DNA from: Alphaproteobacteria bacterium | GTDB taxonomy: Bacteria > Pseudomonadota > Alphaproteobacteria > Rhodobacterales > Rhodobacteraceae | NCBI GenBank assembly: GCA_003696705.1 | Contig: RFGD01000015.1 | Location: 1 to 9,884, forward strand | Direction of reading: 5' to 3' | Length of the DNA stretch: 9,884 nt | Shown: positions 7,084 to 9,884 of the stretch, piece by piece | Layout of the letters: each line of letters opens with the position of its first letter | Numbering within the stretch: the first letter of the stretch is position 1 | Made by a program: the position numbers and the translations under genes | Notes under the pieces: generated by a model | The model's input: the letters and a program-made list of their open reading frames with translations, nothing else | What the model was told of the DNA's origin: nothing | Database searches by the model: none

Positions 7084-7840
7084 GATCTACCCCGATCTTC
7101 CAAGACTGGTGGTGGCAACGGTGGCGGCCGCCGCGCTTTCGGGCGCGGCGGCCGCTGCCGATATCGGGGCCGGCGATCCCGAGCGCGGGGCCGAGCTGTT
7201 CGCGCGCCATTGCGCAAAGTGCCACGAGGTCGGCAAGGACGCACGGAACCGTGCAGGTCCGGTCCTGAACGGGGTCTTCGATCGCCAGGCCGGCACGGCC
7301 GAGGGGTTCACGAACTACTCGAAGGACATGCTGCGCCAGGGGCGCGATGGTCTCGTGTGGTCCTTCGACAATCTCGACGTCTACCTCGAGAACCCGAAGA
7401 ACCTCGTCTCTCGGACCCGGATGAACTTCCGGGGCCTCGAGGACCCGCAGGCGCGCGCTGACATCATGGCGTTCCTGCGCCGTTTCTCGGACAATCCGCG
7501 GGACATCCCCGAGGCGGCACCGTCGGTCAACGTCGACTACGCAGCCCTTGCGCGCGAGATCGGCGTCGATCCCGGCGTCCTCGAAATCGAGGGGGACGCC
7601 GATTATGGCGAGTATCTGGCCAGCGAGTGCACCACCTGTCACCGCCCGGATGGCGAGGACGACGGAATCCCCTCGATCACCGGATGGCCCGAGGAAGACT
7701 TCGCGCTCGCGCTGCACGCATACAAGAACGAGAAGCGACCGCATCCGGTCATGCGCATGATCGCCAGACGGCTTGGCGAAGAGGAGATTGCCGCGCTGGC
7801 TGCCTATTTCCGGCGGCTGGGCGAGCAATCCGAAAGGTAG
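7076..7840 (+). CDS. soxE: SoxE, periplasmic di-haem cytochrome c
   Basis: With the GTG at 7076 the product has 254 residues, a Sec signal (basic GRIYPDLPR, then LVVATVAAAALSGAAAAA) and two haem sites, C46-A-K-C49-H50 and C185-T-T-C188-H189. The first domain, with likely ligand M116 (RTRMNF), is close to the C-terminal domain of SoxD. The second (residues about 170-250) resembles the cytochrome subunit of flavocytochrome c sulfide dehydrogenase, with GIPSITG, RPHPVMRMIA (M226 or M228) and EEIAALAAYF. It is therefore a likely electron acceptor for SoxF encoded next. The start is uncertain: GTG 7076 overlaps the soxD stop by 8 bases but has no clear ribosome site; ATG 7046 and GTG 7037 are upstream options with AAGGA near 7030. 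Confidence 0.8.
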   Translation: MGRIYPDLPRLVVATVAAAALSGAAAAADIGAGDPERGAELFARHCAKCHEVGKDARNRAGPVLNGVFDRQAGTAEGFTNYSKDMLRQGRDGLVWSFDNLDVYLENPKNLVSRTRMNFRGLEDPQARADIMAFLRRFSDNPRDIPEAAPSVNVDYAALAREIGVDPGVLEIEGDADYGEYLASECTTCHRPDGEDDGIPSITGWPEEDFALALHAYKNEKRPHPVMRMIARRLGEEEIAALAAYFRRLGEQSER

Positions 7841-7857
7841 CCCGCCGAGCTGGCGGG
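7841..7857. other. Hairpin directly behind soxE
   Basis: CCCGCC (7841-7846) and GGCGGG (7852-7857) pair perfectly around a 5-base loop and begin at the base after the soxE stop. The following TGTTGT is only slightly T-rich, so it is not a convincing terminator. Confidence 0.35.
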
Positions 7858-7899
7858 TGTTGTCGGTGAAACGCGTATCACAAGGGAGGAGAAACGCGC

Positions 7900-9168
7900 A
7901 TGAAACTCGAAAGACGAATGTTCCTGGCCGGCGCCGCCGCCGGGGCGGCAACGCTGGCCGCGCCGGCGGTGTGGGGTGCCGGTGGCGGCAAGCCGAAGGT
8001 CGTGGTGATCGGCGGTGGTGCCGGCGGCGCGACGGCGGCGCGCTACATTGCCAAGGACGGCAAGGGCGAAATCGACGTCACGCTGATCGAGCCGACGCGG
8101 ACCTACTACACGTGCTTCTTCTCGAACCTCTATCTTGGCGGGATCATCGGGCTCGGCGACATCGGCCACACCTATGCCCGGCTGGCATCGGACTATGGCA
8201 TCAACGTCGTCCACGATATCGCCATCGACGTGGACCGCGCCGGGCGGACGGTGACGACCGCCGGTGGCGACAAGCTGGCCTACGATCGGCTTGTCATCTC
8301 GCCCGGGATCGACTTCATCGAGGGCTCGGTTCCCGGCTGGGACGTCAGCCATCAGGATGAGATGCCCCACGCCTACAAGGCCGGCACGCAGACCGCGCTT
8401 CTGAAGCACCAGGTCGAGAACATGCGTGAAGGCGGGGTCTTCGCGATGGTCGCCCCGCCGAACCCCTATCGCTGCCCGCCCGGCCCCTACGAGCGGGTTT
8501 CCATGGTGGCCAAGATCCTGTCCGAGAAGAACCCGACGGCAAAGATCCTCATCCTTGATCCGAAGCCCAAGTTCTCGAAACAGGCCCTGTTCGAGGAGGG
8601 CTGGCAGAACCATTACCCCGGCATGATCGAGCGGATCGGGCCCGATTTCGGCGGGGACAAGGTCGAGGTTCGCCCGGACGCGATGGAGGTGGTCGTGGAT
8701 GGCGAGGTGAACAAGGTCGACGTCTGCAATGTCATCCCGGCGCAGAAGGCCGGCTGGATCGTCCATCGCGCCGGGCTCACGGAAGGCAACTGGGCCCCCG
8801 TCCGGGCCGAGGACATGGCAAGCCGCAAGGACGAGGCCGTGCACATCCTGGGCGATGCGTCCGCGCAAGGGGACATGCCGAAGTCCGGGTTCTCGGCCAA
8901 CAGTCAGGCCAAGGTCTGCGCCAATGCCGTCGTCGCGGCCCTTGGCAAGGGCAAGAAGTTCCCGGCGCGCTTCTCGAATACCTGCTGGTCGACGATCTAC
9001 CCCGAGGACGGGATCAAGGTCGGCGCGACCTACAAGGCCACACCCGAGAAGATTGCCAAGGTCGACGGGTTCATCTCGAAGACCGGCGAGAGCGCCGACG
9101 TCCGCAAGGCGACCTACGAGGAAAGCTTCGGCTGGTACGCGGGGATCACCAAGGACATGTTCGGCTGA
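7900..9168 (+). CDS. soxF: SoxF, FAD-binding sulfide dehydrogenase flavoprotein
   Basis: The 422-residue product has a Tat signal (LERRMFLAGAAAGAATLAAPAVWGA) followed by a Rossmann FAD-binding motif VVVIGGGAGGATAARYI near residue 40. It has the FSNLYLGG segment and overall order of flavocytochrome c sulfide dehydrogenase flavoproteins. C192 (RCPPGPYER) and C362 (NTCWS) are in the positions expected for the redox-active cysteine pair that handles sulfide in that family. In Paracoccus, SoxF has sulfide dehydrogenase activity and raises the rate of the Sox system in vitro, perhaps by restoring inactive SoxYZ. SoxE encoded just before it is the likely electron acceptor. AGGGAGGAG at 7883-7891 precedes the ATG. 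A strong hairpin follows the stop. Confidence 0.93.
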   Translation: MKLERRMFLAGAAAGAATLAAPAVWGAGGGKPKVVVIGGGAGGATAARYIAKDGKGEIDVTLIEPTRTYYTCFFSNLYLGGIIGLGDIGHTYARLASDYGINVVHDIAIDVDRAGRTVTTAGGDKLAYDRLVISPGIDFIEGSVPGWDVSHQDEMPHAYKAGTQTALLKHQVENMREGGVFAMVAPPNPYRCPPGPYERVSMVAKILSEKNPTAKILILDPKPKFSKQALFEEGWQNHYPGMIERIGPDFGGDKVEVRPDAMEVVVDGEVNKVDVCNVIPAQKAGWIVHRAGLTEGNWAPVRAEDMASRKDEAVHILGDASAQGDMPKSGFSANSQAKVCANAVVAALGKGKKFPARFSNTCWSTIYPEDGIKVGATYKATPEKIAKVDGFISKTGESADVRKATYEESFGWYAGITKDMFG

Positions 9169-9174
9169 ACCCGT

Positions 9175-9204
9175 CTCGGGGGCGCACGAGCATGCGCCCC
9201 CGAG
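9175..9204 (+). terminator. Strong 12-bp hairpin behind soxF, possible terminator
   Basis: CTCGGGGGCGCA (9175-9186) and TGCGCCCCCGAG (9193-9204) pair without a mismatch around the 6-base loop CGAGCA, starting seven bases after the soxF stop. Only two T residues follow (TTGCGC), so it is either a T-poor intrinsic terminator that lets some transcription through or a 3'-end stabiliser. The DUF302 gene begins 66 bases further on and may have its own promoter, although I see no clear one. Confidence 0.6.
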
Positions 9205-9270
9205 TTGCGCAGGATCAATGACGGGGTCACGACCCGATGGCAGGATCGCGCGAAAGAAGGAGGATCGGAA

Positions 9271-9705
9271 ATGAGAGCAATTCTTGTTGCAGCCGCTGCG
9301 GCAATGGCCGTTTCGACGGCGGCAGGCGCGGCCGAGGTCAAGACCTATTCCTATGACGGGAGCTTCGACGAGGCGACCTTCGCCGTGGAATCGGCGATCA
9401 TCGATCGTGGGCTGGTGGTCGACTATGTCAGCCATGTCGGCGAGATGCTGAACCGGACGGGCAAGGATGTCGGCTCTGACAAGAAGATCTTCGAGGCGGC
9501 CGACGTGTTCCTTTTCTGCTCGGCGGTGACCAGCCGCAAGGTGATGGAAGCCGACCCGATGAACATCGCCTATTGCCCCTATGGCATCTTCGTTGCCGAT
9601 CAGGGCGGAAAGGTCGTGGTCGGATACCGGACCTACCCCGAAGGGCCGATGCAGGAGGTCCAGTCGCTTCTTGACGAGATCGCCCGCGAGGCCACGTCCG
9701 AGTAG
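9271..9705 (+). CDS. Secreted DUF302 family protein, function unknown
   Basis: The 144-residue product has a Sec signal (MRAILVAAAAAMAVSTAAGAA) and a mature part of about 120 residues. The mature part shows the DUF302 pattern: SFDEATFAVESAI near its start, GLVVDYVSHVGEML, then FLFCSA and NIAYCPYGIFV. Its two cysteines, C83 and C102, sit 19 residues apart in the best-conserved-looking part and might form a disulfide or bind a ligand; that is inference. No biochemical role is established to my knowledge. It follows soxF in the same direction with a good AAGGAGG site (9257-9263), so it may belong to the sulfur-oxidation regulon, although a strong hairpin stands between them. Some relatives have soxG and soxH here instead. 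Confidence 0.8.
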   Translation: MRAILVAAAAAMAVSTAAGAAEVKTYSYDGSFDEATFAVESAIIDRGLVVDYVSHVGEMLNRTGKDVGSDKKIFEAADVFLFCSAVTSRKVMEADPMNIAYCPYGIFVADQGGKVVVGYRTYPEGPMQEVQSLLDEIAREATSE

Positions 9706-9708
9706 CCT

Positions 9709-9884
9709 TCAGGCGCCGCGGACAAGGGCCCCGATGGCACCGACCTCGGCTGCGCCGGGAAGGGCGTCTACCGCCGTCTCCACGGCTTGGGCCGTCCTGT
9801 CACCCAACAGGGAGCGGGCTTTCCGGCGCAGGCGGTCCCGTACCGCCGGTGGGGGCAGTGCCTCGCCGATGTCGTGGCGCACGA
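9709..9884 (-). CDS. C-terminal end of an unidentified protein (5' part outside window)
   Basis: The minus strand is open from the window edge to a TGA whose complement is 9709-9711, giving 57 residues. The visible part is rich in Arg and Ala (for example RDRLRRKARSLLGDRTAQ) and looks helical, ending in VGAIGALVRGA. I do not recognise the family and give no function. The frame is supported by GC-rich third positions and by the lack of any better reading. It converges on the DUF302 gene with only three bases between the two stops, so there is no room for a terminator between them and the two transcripts probably overlap. Confidence 0.55.
   Translation of the reverse strand, partial: VRHDIGEALPPPAVRDRLRRKARSLLGDRTAQAVETAVDALPGAAEVGAIGALVRGA

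Noticed and set aside
9211..9266. Three copies of AGGATC (9211, 9242, 9261) and a GGGTC-AC-GACCC repeat (9224-9235) before the DUF302 gene
   Set aside because: The copies are short, irregularly spaced, and one overlaps the ribosome site. The palindrome has only five bases per arm, so chance is a fair explanation without comparison to relatives.
7804..9435. A 543-codon minus-strand open frame opposite soxF
   Set aside because: It has the same composition shadow effect, covers a clear soxF gene and its terminator-like hairpin, and has no recognisable domain.
1..9884. CRISPR arrays, tRNA or rRNA genes, insertion sequences, attachment sites
   Set aside because: No spaced direct repeats, tRNA-like folds or transposase-like frames were seen; the window is almost entirely filled by sox genes of uniform composition.

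Overview
This window is a nearly complete sulfur-oxidation (sox) gene cluster on the plus strand. The order is soxW(partial)-X-Y-Z-A-B-C-D-E-F, followed by a gene for a small secreted DUF302 protein and, at the right edge, the tail of a convergent gene of unknown function. The DNA is GC-rich with strongly GC-biased third positions. The gene order and protein sequences resemble the sox clusters of thiosulfate-oxidising Alphaproteobacteria (Paracoccus/Rhodovulum type), so a member of the Rhodobacterales is the most likely source. That assignment is inference from order and style, not a database match.

Layout: 1-534 is the 3' part of soxW (periplasmic thioredoxin, CIYC). 535-658 is a 124-bp spacer that holds the only convincing regulatory region: a 26-bp imperfect palindrome overlapping a possible -35 box. 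659-2856 carries soxX, soxY, soxZ and soxA in tight succession with strong Shine-Dalgarno sites. 2857-2987 is a 131-bp spacer with three hairpins in a row. 2988-7083 carries soxB, soxC and soxD, with soxC and soxD overlapping by 17 bp. 7076-9168 carries the di-haem cytochrome soxE (probable GTG start inside the end of soxD) and the FAD protein soxF. 9169-9270 opens with a 12-bp perfect hairpin and is followed by the DUF302 gene (9271-9705). A minus-strand gene ends at 9709.

How the genes work together (established Kelly-Friedrich scheme): SoxXA oxidatively couples thiosulfate to the C-terminal Cys of SoxY in the SoxYZ carrier. SoxB hydrolyses off the terminal sulfonate as sulfate. The SoxCD sulfane dehydrogenase oxidises the remaining carrier-bound sulfur, and a second SoxB hydrolysis frees the carrier. 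SoxW belongs to the thiol-reducing support branch. SoxF is a flavocytochrome c sulfide dehydrogenase-type flavoprotein, and SoxE is its likely cytochrome partner. Because soxC and soxD are present, the cell should oxidise thiosulfate fully to sulfate. Export signals fit the cofactors: Tat signals on SoxY (which carries SoxZ along), SoxB, SoxC and SoxF, and Sec signals on the cytochromes and the DUF302 protein.

The core pathway is well known. The less explained parts are the operator-like palindrome before soxX, the series of hairpins behind stop codons, the mosaic build of SoxE, and the DUF302 protein where some relatives carry soxG/soxH.
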